NCBI RefSeq assembly: GCF_001618425.1
Contig: NZ_BDCU01000033.1
Span: 1-64,000 of the forward strand
Reading direction: 5' to 3'
Origin: Nocardia fusca NBRC 14340
GTDB lineage: Bacteria; Actinomycetota; Actinomycetes; Mycobacteriales; Mycobacteriaceae
DNA: 64,000 nucleotides
The notes beneath the pieces were generated by a model. The model had not been told where the DNA came from. It searched no databases and saw only the letters and a program-made list of their open reading frames with translations. Shown in pieces: positions 1-8,143 of the stretch (within the stretch, counting starts at the first letter, position 1; every line of letters begins with the position of its first letter). Position numbers and translations under genes: made by a program.

Positions 1-1041
1 AACGACCGTCGTCCCGCCCGCGACCGGGCCCGAGCTCGGAACCAGCGTGGTCAGGGTGGGCACCGCGACGTAGGTGTACGCGAGGCCGTTGGTGGTTCCA
101 CCCGCGGTGGTGACGGTGACCTGGACGGTGCCTGTTCCCGCCGGGGCGACCGCGGTGATCTGCGTATCGGAGTCGACGGTGAACGAAGTCGCCGGTGTGC
201 CACCGAAGTTGACCGCGGAGGCAGTGGACAGTCCGGTCCCGGTGAGGATGACCGTCGTTCCGCCGGCCGTCGGCCCTGAACTGGGAGTGAGGGAGGTCAG
301 GCTGGGAACCGCGGCATAGGTGTAGGACACCCCGTTACTGGTTCCACCCGAGCCGGTGACGGTGACCTGTACTGTTCCGGTCCCCGGAGGAGCGATGGCA
401 GTGATCTGCGTGGGAGAGTTGATGGTGAAAATGGTCGCGGTCGTGCCGAACCGCACGGTCAGCGGACCGGTGAACCCGGTGCCGGTTATCGTGACAGTGT
501 TACCGCCCGAGGCGGGTCCCGCGGTCGGCGAGATGGACGTGATAGTGGGTATCACGACATAGATGAAGGGGACCGCACCACTGACACCACCTGGGCCGGT
601 GACCGTGACCGGTACGATCCCGGTTCCGGCTGGGGATACGGCCGTGATCTGCGTATCGGAGTCGACGGTGAACGAAGTCGCCGGTGTGCTACCGAAGGCG
701 ACCGCGGTGGCTCCCGTCAGACCCGACCCGGTGAGCGTGACCGTCGTCCCGCCCAAGGTCGACCCCTGGTTGGGACTGATGCTGTTCAACGCGGGAACCG
801 GGACATAGTTGAAGGGAACCCCGTTGCTGGTGCCACCGGTCGAAGTGGTAACGGTGACCAGCACCGTCCCGGACAAACCGGCGGGGGCGATGGCCGTGAT
901 CTGGGTGGACGAGTCCACCGTGAAAGATGTTGCCACATTGCCGAACTTCACGTTCGTGACAATAGGATCGAAGCCGGTACCGGTTATCGTGACAGTGGTA
1001 TTGGCGGGCCCGGAGGTCGGAGAGAGGGAAGTAATGGTAGG
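1..1041 (-). repeat. Tandem ~246-bp direct repeats encoding TIG units
   Basis: Four full units and part of a fifth lie head to tail, with boundaries near 66, 312, 555 and 801. Long stretches are identical at DNA level: the segments around 155-205 and 646-696 share a run that includes GATCTGCGTATCGGAGTCG. Such near identity suggests recent duplication or gene conversion, so repeat number may vary between strains. Confidence 0.8.
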
Positions 1042-1044
1042 CAT
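1..1044 (-). CDS. IPT/TIG-repeat protein, N-terminal part (runs off window)
   Basis: The frame stays open from the ATG at 1044 to the window edge (348 codons, no stop), so the C-terminus is missing. The ATG has a strong AGGAGG about 6 bases upstream. The protein starts directly with an IPT/TIG immunoglobulin-like unit (PTITSLSPTSGP) and continues with repeats of about 82 residues. Each unit opens with a TSLxPxSGPxxGGTTV-type strand and ends with TQITAxxPAGTGxVxVTV. TIG domains are found in bacterial surface adhesins and some extracellular proteins. No signal peptide or membrane anchor is visible at the N-terminus, so export is unproven; an anchor or secretion signal could lie in the missing part. 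Family assignment is firm, function unknown. Confidence 0.85.
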   Translation of the reverse strand, partial: MPTITSLSPTSGPANTTVTITGTGFDPIVTNVKFGNVATSFTVDSSTQITAIAPAGLSGTVLVTVTTSTGGTSNGVPFNYVPVPALNSISPNQGSTLGGTTVTLTGSGLTGATAVAFGSTPATSFTVDSDTQITAVSPAGTGIVPVTVTGPGGVSGAVPFIYVVIPTITSISPTAGPASGGNTVTITGTGFTGPLTVRFGTTATIFTINSPTQITAIAPPGTGTVQVTVTGSGGTSNGVSYTYAAVPSLTSLTPSSGPTAGGTTVILTGTGLSTASAVNFGGTPATSFTVDSDTQITAVAPAGTGTVQVTVTTAGGTTNGLAYTYVAVPTLTTLVPSSGPVAGGTTVV

Positions 1045-1413
1045 GGTGCTGCCTCCTTGTTGCTGGGGGGTCGATGGTTCCGCTGCACCGGGGGGCGCCC
1101 GACTCTTGTTGAATCCCGGCTCTTTCCATTAACACCCCGCACCGGTTGCCGGGCAATGCCTCGGCCGATCCGTTTTCGTCCGTTTTCGGACACCTTTCGG
1201 CGTGCCGAACGCTCGGCCCGTAACCCCTTATGCCCCTTATGTTTCCGCTCCACGCAGGCCATCACGGTCACATCGCATGCTCCACAGAGCGGAGGGGTTG
1301 CCACCACCCCTGAAAGCTGCGTGCCTGTATCACAGTAGTTTTCGTCTGCCCCACTCACGGCCGGGTCGTCGCGCCGACACTTCTGGGCGACGACCCCCAC
1401 CGTGACCATGCCG
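1045..1413. other. Upstream region of the TIG gene, no gene seen
   Basis: This stretch lies upstream of the TIG-repeat gene. Open frames here lack actinobacterial codon bias and family motifs. It presumably holds the promoter of the TIG gene, but no confident -35/-10 pair could be picked out. Confidence 0.4.
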
Positions 1414-1500
1414 CCCCGGGGACCACGTTCACCCCTTCTCGTCGAGCAGCGCCACCGACGGCCACGCACCGGGCGGCCGCACCTCACCGGCCGCTCCGGT
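1414..1500 (-). pseudogene. Remnant of a second AMP-ligase gene
   Basis: This stretch is roughly 85-90% identical to 2165-2252, inside the intact acyl-CoA ligase, and has the same orientation. On the minus strand it reads AWPSVALLDEKG followed by a stop, matching the ligase segment VPWLSVALLDEKG. It is too short to function. It looks like what is left of a tandem ligase copy that was otherwise deleted. The remaining 180 bases up to the intact ligase stop show no recognisable coding remnant. Confidence 0.7.
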
Positions 1501-1681
1501 CACCACCCGCGCATTGCCAACAGGGTGGCGGTACATGTGCTCTCCGCGCGAGTCCGCCGACCGTTGACCTCCGCCCCGGCACCTGGCGGATTCAATCCCG
1601 GACAGCCGGCAAATCGATCACCCCGGTCCTATCCGCCGGAGATCGTGGCGACATATACCAGCGGTAGTCGCCCTGGCGATC

Positions 1682-3271
1682 TCAGTTCACCTGCCGGCCC
1701 GCGCCCCAGTACTGGGCACGCAACGCCTTCTTGTCCGGCTTCCCCAGCGGACTCACCGGAATACTGTCGGCAAAATCGACCGTTTTCGGCGTGTAGACCG
1801 CGCCCTTGCGATCCTTCACCAGCGCCTGCAATTCCTCGACCGACACGCTCTGCCCGTCGCGCAGTACGACGACCGCCTTGACCGCCTCGCCCCACTTCTC
1901 GTCCGGCACACCGATCACGGCCGCGGCGCTCACCGCCGGATGCGCCGAGAGCACATCCTCGACCTCACGCGGGTACACATTGAACCCGCCGGAGACGATC
2001 ATGTCCTTCTTCCGGTCGACGATGTAGAGGAAACCCTCCTCGTCCTGCCGGGCGATATCACCGGTGTGCAGCCAGCCGAATTCGGTGGCCTCCGCGGTCT
2101 GCTCGGGCTTGTTCAGGTACCCGTTCATCACCAGGGGGCCGCGGACACACACCTCGCCCGGCTCGCCCTGGGGCACTTCGTTACCTTTCTCGTCGAGCAG
2201 CGCCACCGACAGCCACGGCACCGGACGGCCGCAACTGGCCAGCCGCTCCGGCTTGTTCAGGTCGTGGTCGCCGCGTCGCAGCACCGAGATGGTCATCGGG
2301 CTCTCGGCCTGGCCGTAGAACTGGAAGAAGATGGGACCGAACTTCTCGATGGCCTCGGCAAGCCGGGTCGGAGAGATCGCGGAGGCACCGTAGAACACGG
2401 TCTGCAGGCTGGACAGGTCGTATTTGTCGAGGTCCGGGCTGTCCAGCAGCGCGTAGAGCATGGTGGGCACCAGCATGGTCGCGGTGATCTTGTACTTCTC
2501 GATCGCCTCGAGCACCTTGGCCGGGTGGAAGTACGGCAGCACCACGATGGAACCACCCTGCTGGGCGGTGGGACCCCAGAACGCGGCGCCCGCGTGGCTC
2601 AGCGGGGTGCACACCAGGAACCGGACCTCGTCGGGCCACTCCCATTCGGTCATCTGGATGCGCAGCATGGTGGTGCTGCCGCGGAAGCTCATCTCCACGC
2701 CCTTGGGCTTACCGGTGGTGCCGCCGGTATAGGCCAGGCTCATGGTCGCGTTGGGATCCACCTGCGGACCGCGCACCCGCTCGGGGGTGAACCCGGCGGC
2801 GAGTTCGATGAGATCGGTCCCCGCCTCGGACGGGCCGAACGAGAACAGGTTCCGCAGTCCGGGCACCTTGTCCCGCAACTGCGCGGCACGTTCGTCGAAA
2901 CCGGTCGGGTCGTAGATCAGGGTTTCCACGCCCGCGTCCTCGAGGACGTAGGCGTGATCGTCGAGCGAGCCCATGGGGTGCAGCGCCATGGCCCGCGACC
3001 CGTTCACATTGTTGGCGCCCTGGGCGAAGATCACCTCCGGCCGGTTGGCCGAGAGCACCGCCACCGGGGAGCCCACGCCGAGACCGGTAGAGGCCAGCGC
3101 CTGGGCGAACCGGCTGATCTGATCGCGCACGTCGCGGTAGGTCAAGGTGGCGTCGTCGATATGGACCGCGGTGCGGTCGGCATAACGTTCGAGAGCTTTG
3201 CCCAGCAGGTCCACCGCCAGCGGCTCGCGGTGCAGCAGGGCGGCGTCGTCGACGTGCGGTTCAGTGTTCAT
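1682..3271 (-). CDS. FadD-type acyl-CoA synthetase (AMP-forming ligase)
   Basis: Activates a carboxylic acid to an acyl-adenylate and then to acyl-CoA. The 529-residue length is normal for the ANL superfamily. The P-loop motif YTGGTTGKPKG is at about 181-191, the FYGQAESP motif near 320, the GWLHTGD motif near 418, the hinge DRKKDMIVSGGFNVYP near 434-449, and the catalytic lysine region PLGKPDKKAL near 515. The ATG at 3271 is chosen over an upstream in-frame start at 3388 because it has a GAAAGG ribosome site and because the upstream extension is Ala/Gly/Arg-rich and unlike the family. The substrate is unknown. A KstR-like operator upstream would fit a steroid side chain or medium/long fatty acid. 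Downstream there is only a ligase remnant. Confidence 0.9.
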   Translation of the reverse strand: MNTEPHVDDAALLHREPLAVDLLGKALERYADRTAVHIDDATLTYRDVRDQISRFAQALASTGLGVGSPVAVLSANRPEVIFAQGANNVNGSRAMALHPMGSLDDHAYVLEDAGVETLIYDPTGFDERAAQLRDKVPGLRNLFSFGPSEAGTDLIELAAGFTPERVRGPQVDPNATMSLAYTGGTTGKPKGVEMSFRGSTTMLRIQMTEWEWPDEVRFLVCTPLSHAGAAFWGPTAQQGGSIVVLPYFHPAKVLEAIEKYKITATMLVPTMLYALLDSPDLDKYDLSSLQTVFYGASAISPTRLAEAIEKFGPIFFQFYGQAESPMTISVLRRGDHDLNKPERLASCGRPVPWLSVALLDEKGNEVPQGEPGEVCVRGPLVMNGYLNKPEQTAEATEFGWLHTGDIARQDEEGFLYIVDRKKDMIVSGGFNVYPREVEDVLSAHPAVSAAAVIGVPDEKWGEAVKAVVVLRDGQSVSVEELQALVKDRKGAVYTPKTVDFADSIPVSPLGKPDKKALRAQYWGAGRQVN

Positions 3272-3410
3272 TCGTCTGCCTTTCGGGCCGGCCCGTCCGA
3301 GCGGACCGGCGAAAATCGACCGGTGCTCCGGCGCGGTTCCCGGGCTGCGGGCACCGCCACATGGCGCCGCGGCCCGGGAACCGCCCACGGGGCTCGCAAA
3401 CCGCGAAAAC

Positions 3411-3424
3411 TATAACACGTTCTA
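3411..3424 (-). promoter_or_regulatory. KstR-like operator over a -10 region
   Basis: The minus strand reads TAGAACGTGTTATA, which fits the published KstR consensus TnnAACnnGTTnnA. It overlaps a TATAGT -10-like element about 140 bases upstream of the ligase start, and also the stop codon of the LysR gene. KstR is the TetR-type repressor of cholesterol catabolism in mycolic-acid actinobacteria. Placing the ligase in that regulon is inference. Confidence 0.55.
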
Positions 3425-4348
3425 CTTTATTTTCGAGGCGGATCCGCCGGACCCGCCCGTCCCGGCGAGAGCGGACCGGCACGCCTGCACATAACCGCGC
3501 ACCAACGGCCGGATATCGTCGCGCCGCCAGGCCAGGGCCAGTTCGCTCGGGCTCACCCCGCGGACCGGCCGCACCACCACACCCTCGTGGGCGACCAGCG
3601 GCGCGTTACCCGCCGCCAGCAGCGCCACCCCGTCACCGCCGCGCACCGCTTCGTAGGTTTCCTCGGTACTCGAGATCTCACCGCCGATGATCGGGGGCCG
3701 GCCACCGCGCTCGTCGACCGCGAGGAAATAGTCCCGCAGCGTCCGGGCCGATTCCGGGAGCGCCAGGAACGGTTCGACCAGGAGCTCCGCGAACTCCACG
3801 ACGTCGCGGCGGGCGAGGGGATGGGATTCGGGCAGCGCGACCACCCGCGGTTCGCGCGCCACCACCATCCATTCGTACCGGTCGGCGCCGACCAGGGGCA
3901 GCCAGACGAACGCCACATCGGTGGATCCGTCGGCCAGCCCGGCGGTCGGATCGAGCCAGCCGATCTGGCGCAGGACGGGTTTGGCGGCGGGATGGGCCGC
4001 CCCGAATCGGGACCGCACCGCCGGGAGCAGGCCACGCCCCGGGCTGGTACTGATACCGATGGTCAGCGTGGCCCGTTGACCGGCCTTGGCGGCTTCCACA
4101 TCGGTATGCGCCGCCGCCCACGCGGCCACCATCTGCCGCGCATGCGGTAGCAGCGCCTCCCCCACCGGAGTGAGCCGCACCGCACGCCCGTCCCGCTCGA
4201 ACAGCGGCGCGCCCAATTGCCGTTCGAGCGCCCGGATCTGCTTGCTCAGCGCGGGCTGGGAGACGAACAGGCTCTCGGCGGCGCGGGTGAAATTCAGCTG
4301 CTCGGCGACCGCCGCGAAGTAGCGCAGGTCCCGTCCGTGCACGTCCAT
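3422..4348 (-). CDS. LysR-family regulator divergent from an SDR gene
   Basis: LysR-type regulator of about 308 residues. The N-terminal winged HTH contains LRYFAAVAEQLNFTRAAESL and SQPALSKQIRALE, followed by the usual substrate-binding domain. The ATG at 4348 (MDVHGRD) is preferred to the TTG six bases earlier. An inverted repeat overlaps this start codon, as expected for autoregulation. It is transcribed away from the SDR gene at 4434, its likely target. It closely resembles a second LysR at 30835-31734, which has the same gene order and the same ATAACC box at the same distance from the ATG. Confidence 0.88.
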   Translation of the reverse strand: MDVHGRDLRYFAAVAEQLNFTRAAESLFVSQPALSKQIRALERQLGAPLFERDGRAVRLTPVGEALLPHARQMVAAWAAAHTDVEAAKAGQRATLTIGISTSPGRGLLPAVRSRFGAAHPAAKPVLRQIGWLDPTAGLADGSTDVAFVWLPLVGADRYEWMVVAREPRVVALPESHPLARRDVVEFAELLVEPFLALPESARTLRDYFLAVDERGGRPPIIGGEISSTEETYEAVRGGDGVALLAAGNAPLVAHEGVVVRPVRGVSPSELALAWRRDDIRPLVRGYVQACRSALAGTGGSGGSASKIK

Positions 4349-4361
4349 AACCAACGGTTAT
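4347..4361. promoter_or_regulatory. LysR-type box at divergent promoter
   Basis: ATAACC-AAC-GGTTAT is a perfect 6-3-6 inverted repeat with a T-N11-A core, the classic LysR box form. It covers the LysR start codon and lies 73 bases upstream of the SDR start. Confidence 0.6.
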
Positions 4362-4433
4362 CACACCAGGTCTTGGACATCACCTCGGCGCGAGATCAGG
4401 ATCGTTGTCGACCCACGAATCGAGGAGAACTCA

Positions 4434-5270
4434 GTGAGCAACCAGAAGACCTGGCTGGTGACCGGTGCGAGCAGCGGCTTCGGCCGCGCGATCACCCAGG
4501 CGGCGATCGAGGCCGGCGATACCGTGATCGCGGTGGCACGCCGCACCGCCGCCCTCGACGATCTGGTCGCCGCCCATCCCGACCGGGTGGAAGCGCTGGC
4601 ACTCGACGTCACCGATAGCGAGCGCATCGAGACGGTGGTCGCCGATATCGTCGCCCGCTACGGCCGGATCGATGTGCTGGTCAACAACGCGGGCCGCACC
4701 CAGGTGGGCGCGGTCGAGGAAACCACCGACCGCGAACTGCGCGACCTGTTCGACCTGCACTTCTTCGGCCCCGCCGCACTCACCCGCGCGGTACTGCCGC
4801 AGATGCGCGCCCAGCGGTCCGGCGCGATCGTCATGATGAGCAGCGTCGGCGGACAGCTGTCGTTCGCGGGCTTCTCCGCCTACAGCGCCACCAAATTCGC
4901 GTTGGAGGGTTTCGCCGAGGCGCTGGCCGACGAGGTCTCGCCGTTCGGAATCGATGTTCTGATCGTCGAACCGGGCGCGTTCCGCACCAGGCTCTTCGGG
5001 CCCGGAGCCGCCTATTTCAGCACCGAGAACGAGGCCTACGCCGAAACGGCGGGCGCCACCCGGCGCATGGTCGAGACCGGTGACGGCACCCAGCCCGGCG
5101 ATCCCGCCAAGGCGGCCGCCGCCATCCGCGCCGCACTGGATGCCGACCGCACACCTCTACGCCTGCCGCTCGGCGCGGATTCCGTGGACGCTGTGCTCGG
5201 ACACCTGGATTCGGTACGCGCCGAGGTCGTCGAGTGGGAGAAGATCGGGCGGGCCACCGCCTTCGAGTGA
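4434..5270 (+). CDS. Short-chain dehydrogenase/reductase
   Basis: Classical NAD(P)-dependent SDR oxidoreductase of 278 residues. The nucleotide-binding motif TGASSGFG is at 10-17 and NNAG at 84-87. The catalytic set is Ser137, Tyr150 and Lys154 in YSATK. The GTG start at 4434 follows GAGGAG. The Gly/Phe pattern and the longer C-terminal tail resemble the oxidoreductase/retinol-dehydrogenase-like SDRs. The substrate cannot be told from sequence. It is probably controlled by the divergent LysR. Confidence 0.9.
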   Translation: MSNQKTWLVTGASSGFGRAITQAAIEAGDTVIAVARRTAALDDLVAAHPDRVEALALDVTDSERIETVVADIVARYGRIDVLVNNAGRTQVGAVEETTDRELRDLFDLHFFGPAALTRAVLPQMRAQRSGAIVMMSSVGGQLSFAGFSAYSATKFALEGFAEALADEVSPFGIDVLIVEPGAFRTRLFGPGAAYFSTENEAYAETAGATRRMVETGDGTQPGDPAKAAAAIRAALDADRTPLRLPLGADSVDAVLGHLDSVRAEVVEWEKIGRATAFE

Positions 5271-5299
5271 CCGCGAACGGCCGGGCAGCGGTACCGCGG

Positions 5300-6460
5300 T
5301 CAGGACGGATCGCGGTACACGTTGTCCCAGCCGGCGTCCGCCCGGGGCGGCCTGATCGGAGTCGGTTCGTGCGGCCGGAAATTCGGGTTGGGATCGATAC
5401 CCTTGCCGGGATCGTTGCGGTCGATCAAGGTGCCCTCTATCTTGTCCGCCGGGACGCCCCCGGGGACCACGACGAGCTTCTCGTTGAAACCGACCCTCGA
5501 CTCCCCTGTCTTGTCCACGGCACCGGTCACATCGTGTACGACGTACACCTCGCCTGGCACGCCGAGTGAGAATCGGCGGTTGACGAGGGGGAAGCGGGCG
5601 GCTACTGCCGGATCCTGGGAAAGGCACACCCAGTCGTCTGCGCCCGGACCGTCACTGCCCACCCACGAATGCGTCGAGTCGGTCATGGTGCTGCGCGGCC
5701 GGAAACCCTCGTCCTCGATCACCTCTTTCGACCGTCTGTCACCGCGATACAGCCGCTCGAGATAGGGTTCGCGACTCGCCGTCTCGGGCGGGAACTCGAG
5801 TGTCGCGTCGAGCCCCCGTGCCTCCCGCTCCATTTCGTTCTTCCACTTCCACATCGCTTCGGCGAACTCCCGGCCGGCCACGCCCTGCGCGCGAAGATGG
5901 TCTTGTTTGGCGGCAACCGCCCGCCCCCACGCCCGATTGACACTCCAGTCGGCACCCTCCCGACCGCCCGGATCGATATGCTCCGGCAACTCGTGGCGCC
6001 GTACATGCTCGTAGAAGTCGTGGAAGGTGACCCGGTTGCTGTCCAGCCCCGCACGCAATGTGTACGACTCGGTGACCCCCACGGTGCTGCGGGAACCGAA
6101 GTCGGTACCGGCGGGTATTCCGCCGATGAGATCCGCCTGCCGCTCGTCGTCGCGATCCGCCCGATTCGCATGCCCCGTCAGATGGCCGCCCACCCCTCGG
6201 GCCTCGGCGGCGAAACAGTCCACGACCATGTTGCCCGAGTAGATCATCCGGTGTGAGATGTCCGTGATCAGGTCGTTTATTCTCGTGTATGCCCCGCGCA
6301 TGAGGCCCCTCGGCGGTATTCCGGATACTGCGGCAGCCATGCAGCTGCCCGTGCCAGCGTACGGCACAGGACCGAAAATATTGTCGCCCACGAGAATACC
6401 GATCCGCCCGGTCGCCGGGATACTCGGCGACCAGCGAACCATGACGCCCGCCGACCGCAT
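5300..6460 (-). CDS. Possible ADP-ribosyltransferase-fold protein, degenerate active site
   Basis: A 386-codon frame with an acceptable start at 6460 but no clear ribosome site, so the N-terminus is uncertain. The N-terminal half is helical and matches nothing I recognise. The C-terminal part resembles the cholera-toxin/scabin type ADP-ribosyltransferases in order. It has LYRGDRR for the Arg motif and WVCLSQDPAVAARF for the STS strand. The block NEKLVVVPGGVPADKI matches the Glu block, which ends in PGG-P---I. Against the usual E-x-E, the second, catalytic Glu position is Leu, and the STS strand reads LSQ. The fold assignment is an inference from these motifs. Enzymatic activity is doubtful, and it could be a decayed toxin or a binding-only domain. 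Confidence 0.5.
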   Translation of the reverse strand: MRSAGVMVRWSPSIPATGRIGILVGDNIFGPVPYAGTGSCMAAAVSGIPPRGLMRGAYTRINDLITDISHRMIYSGNMVVDCFAAEARGVGGHLTGHANRADRDDERQADLIGGIPAGTDFGSRSTVGVTESYTLRAGLDSNRVTFHDFYEHVRRHELPEHIDPGGREGADWSVNRAWGRAVAAKQDHLRAQGVAGREFAEAMWKWKNEMEREARGLDATLEFPPETASREPYLERLYRGDRRSKEVIEDEGFRPRSTMTDSTHSWVGSDGPGADDWVCLSQDPAVAARFPLVNRRFSLGVPGEVYVVHDVTGAVDKTGESRVGFNEKLVVVPGGVPADKIEGTLIDRNDPGKGIDPNPNFRPHEPTPIRPPRADAGWDNVYRDPS

Positions 6461-6547
6461 CCGACGGGCGTAGTGACACGGTTACCGCTGCACCACCCTT
6501 TCCGCACCCGAGCAGCGGAGTCCGGGCGGAACGGAATGCGCGAACAG

Positions 6548-8143
6548 TCAGTCCCGCGTGACCTTCCCGTCCACCCGGCGCCAGATGCCGAGCGGGTTCT
6601 GCACCCGGATCTCGTCGGCGAGGAGTTCCTCCGGCACGTTCTGGTAACTCACCGGACGCAGAAAGCGTTCGATGGCAAGGGTGCCCACCGAGGTGGTGGC
6701 CGGGGCCGTGGTCGCCGGGAAGGGACCGCCGTGCACCACCGCGTGCCCGACCTCGACACCGGTGGGCCAGCCGTCGAAGAGCACCCGGCCCGCGATCAGC
6801 TCCAGTTCCCCGAGCAGCGGCCGGGCGATCTCCCGGTCGGCGGCGGAGGCGTGCACGGTGGCCGTGAGCTGGCCCTCCAGCTCACCGGCCAGCGCCAGCA
6901 GTTCCGCGGTATCGGCGGCGCGCACGATGATCGAACTCGGCCCGAACACCTCGTCCTGGAGTGCGCGGTCGGCCCGGAAGCGCTCGGCGGTGGTGACGAA
7001 CAGATGCGGATCGCCGGAACAACTCGTCGCGCCCGCGGTCCCGGTGGCGGCCAGCCGCACCCCCGCGGTGCCGGTCAGGCGCTCGACACCGGCAGCGAAC
7101 GACGACGCGATCCCCTTGTTCAGCATGGGCGCACCGGAGGCCGCACCGATCGCCTCGGTGGCCGCCGCCACGAATTCGTCGGCGCCGGGCCCGTCGGCCA
7201 GGAAGACCAGACCCGGGCTCGTGCACAGCTGCCCGACGCCGGTGGTCAGCGAGGCGACGAATTCCGCGCCCAGGCTCGCGCCGCGTTCGGCCAGCGCGTC
7301 CGGCAGCACGAACACCGGGTTGACGCTGGACATTTCGGCGTACACCGGGATCGGTACCGGCCGGGCCGCGGCGGCCGCGGCCAGCGCCAGCCCGCCCTGC
7401 CGGGATCCGGTGAAGCCCACCGCGCGGATATGCGGATCGCGGACCAGCGCGAGGCCGGTTTCCACGCCACCGTGCACCAGCGCGAAGGTTCCCTCCGGCA
7501 GACCGTGCGCCCGGACCGCCGCGAGCACCGCGCGCGCCACCAGTTCGGAGGTGCCGGGATGCGATGGATGCGCCTTGACGACCACCGGTGCGCCCGCCGC
7601 CAGCGCGGAGGCGGTGTCACCGCCCGCGACGGAGAAGGCCAGCGGGAAGTTGCTTGCGGCGAATACCGCCACCGGCCCCACCGGGATACGGCGTTGGCGC
7701 AGATCGGGTTTCGGCAGCGGCGTGCGCGCCGGGTCGGGCCGGTCGAGCCGGGCGCCGGTCCAGCTGCCCTCCCGCACCACCTCGGCGAACAGCCGCAACT
7801 GCCCGGTGGTGCGGCCGATCTCGCCGCGGATACGCGCCTCGGGGAGGCCGGATTCGGCGATCGCCCGCTGCGCCAGGGTCTCCCCCAGGTGCTCGATCTC
7901 GGTGGCGATACCTTCCAGGAACGCGGCGCGCCGGGTGAGGTCGGTGGCGCGATATTCCGCGAAGGCGGCCCAGGCCGCGGTCGCGGCCCGCGCGATGGTG
8001 GCGGCGTCGGCTTCGTGGAACTCCGGTTCGAGCGTGGCGCCGGTCGCCGGGTTCACCGCGCGGAAGGCCCCGGTGGTACCGGGGACCTCGGTGCCACCGA
8101 GCAGGTTCGCGCCGGTGAGGCGTTCGGTTTCGGTGCTGGTCAT
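6548..8143 (-). CDS. 2,5-dioxovalerate (alpha-ketoglutarate semialdehyde) dehydrogenase
   Basis: Aldehyde dehydrogenase of 531 residues that oxidises 2,5-dioxopentanoate to 2-oxoglutarate with NAD(P), the last step of glucarate breakdown. The general base lies in YAEMSSVNP (Glu270) and the nucleophile in GQLCTSPG (Cys307). These motifs and the length fit the long KGSADH subfamily rather than generic ALDHs. Its start overlaps the kdgD stop (TGATG at 8141-8145), so the two are translationally coupled. It is the second gene of the kdgD operon. Confidence 0.9.
   Translation of the reverse strand: MTSTETERLTGANLLGGTEVPGTTGAFRAVNPATGATLEPEFHEADAATIARAATAAWAAFAEYRATDLTRRAAFLEGIATEIEHLGETLAQRAIAESGLPEARIRGEIGRTTGQLRLFAEVVREGSWTGARLDRPDPARTPLPKPDLRQRRIPVGPVAVFAASNFPLAFSVAGGDTASALAAGAPVVVKAHPSHPGTSELVARAVLAAVRAHGLPEGTFALVHGGVETGLALVRDPHIRAVGFTGSRQGGLALAAAAAARPVPIPVYAEMSSVNPVFVLPDALAERGASLGAEFVASLTTGVGQLCTSPGLVFLADGPGADEFVAAATEAIGAASGAPMLNKGIASSFAAGVERLTGTAGVRLAATGTAGATSCSGDPHLFVTTAERFRADRALQDEVFGPSSIIVRAADTAELLALAGELEGQLTATVHASAADREIARPLLGELELIAGRVLFDGWPTGVEVGHAVVHGGPFPATTAPATTSVGTLAIERFLRPVSYQNVPEELLADEIRVQNPLGIWRRVDGKVTRD

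Noticed and set aside
1..1041. Regular repeats resembling a CRISPR or satellite array
   Set aside because: The repeats are about 246 bases long, in frame and encode TIG domains; there are no short repeats with unique spacers.
1940..3415. Long plus-strand open frame (491 codons)
   Set aside because: Antisense to the acyl-CoA ligase, which has full family motifs; Gly/His/Arg-rich and without any recognised domain.
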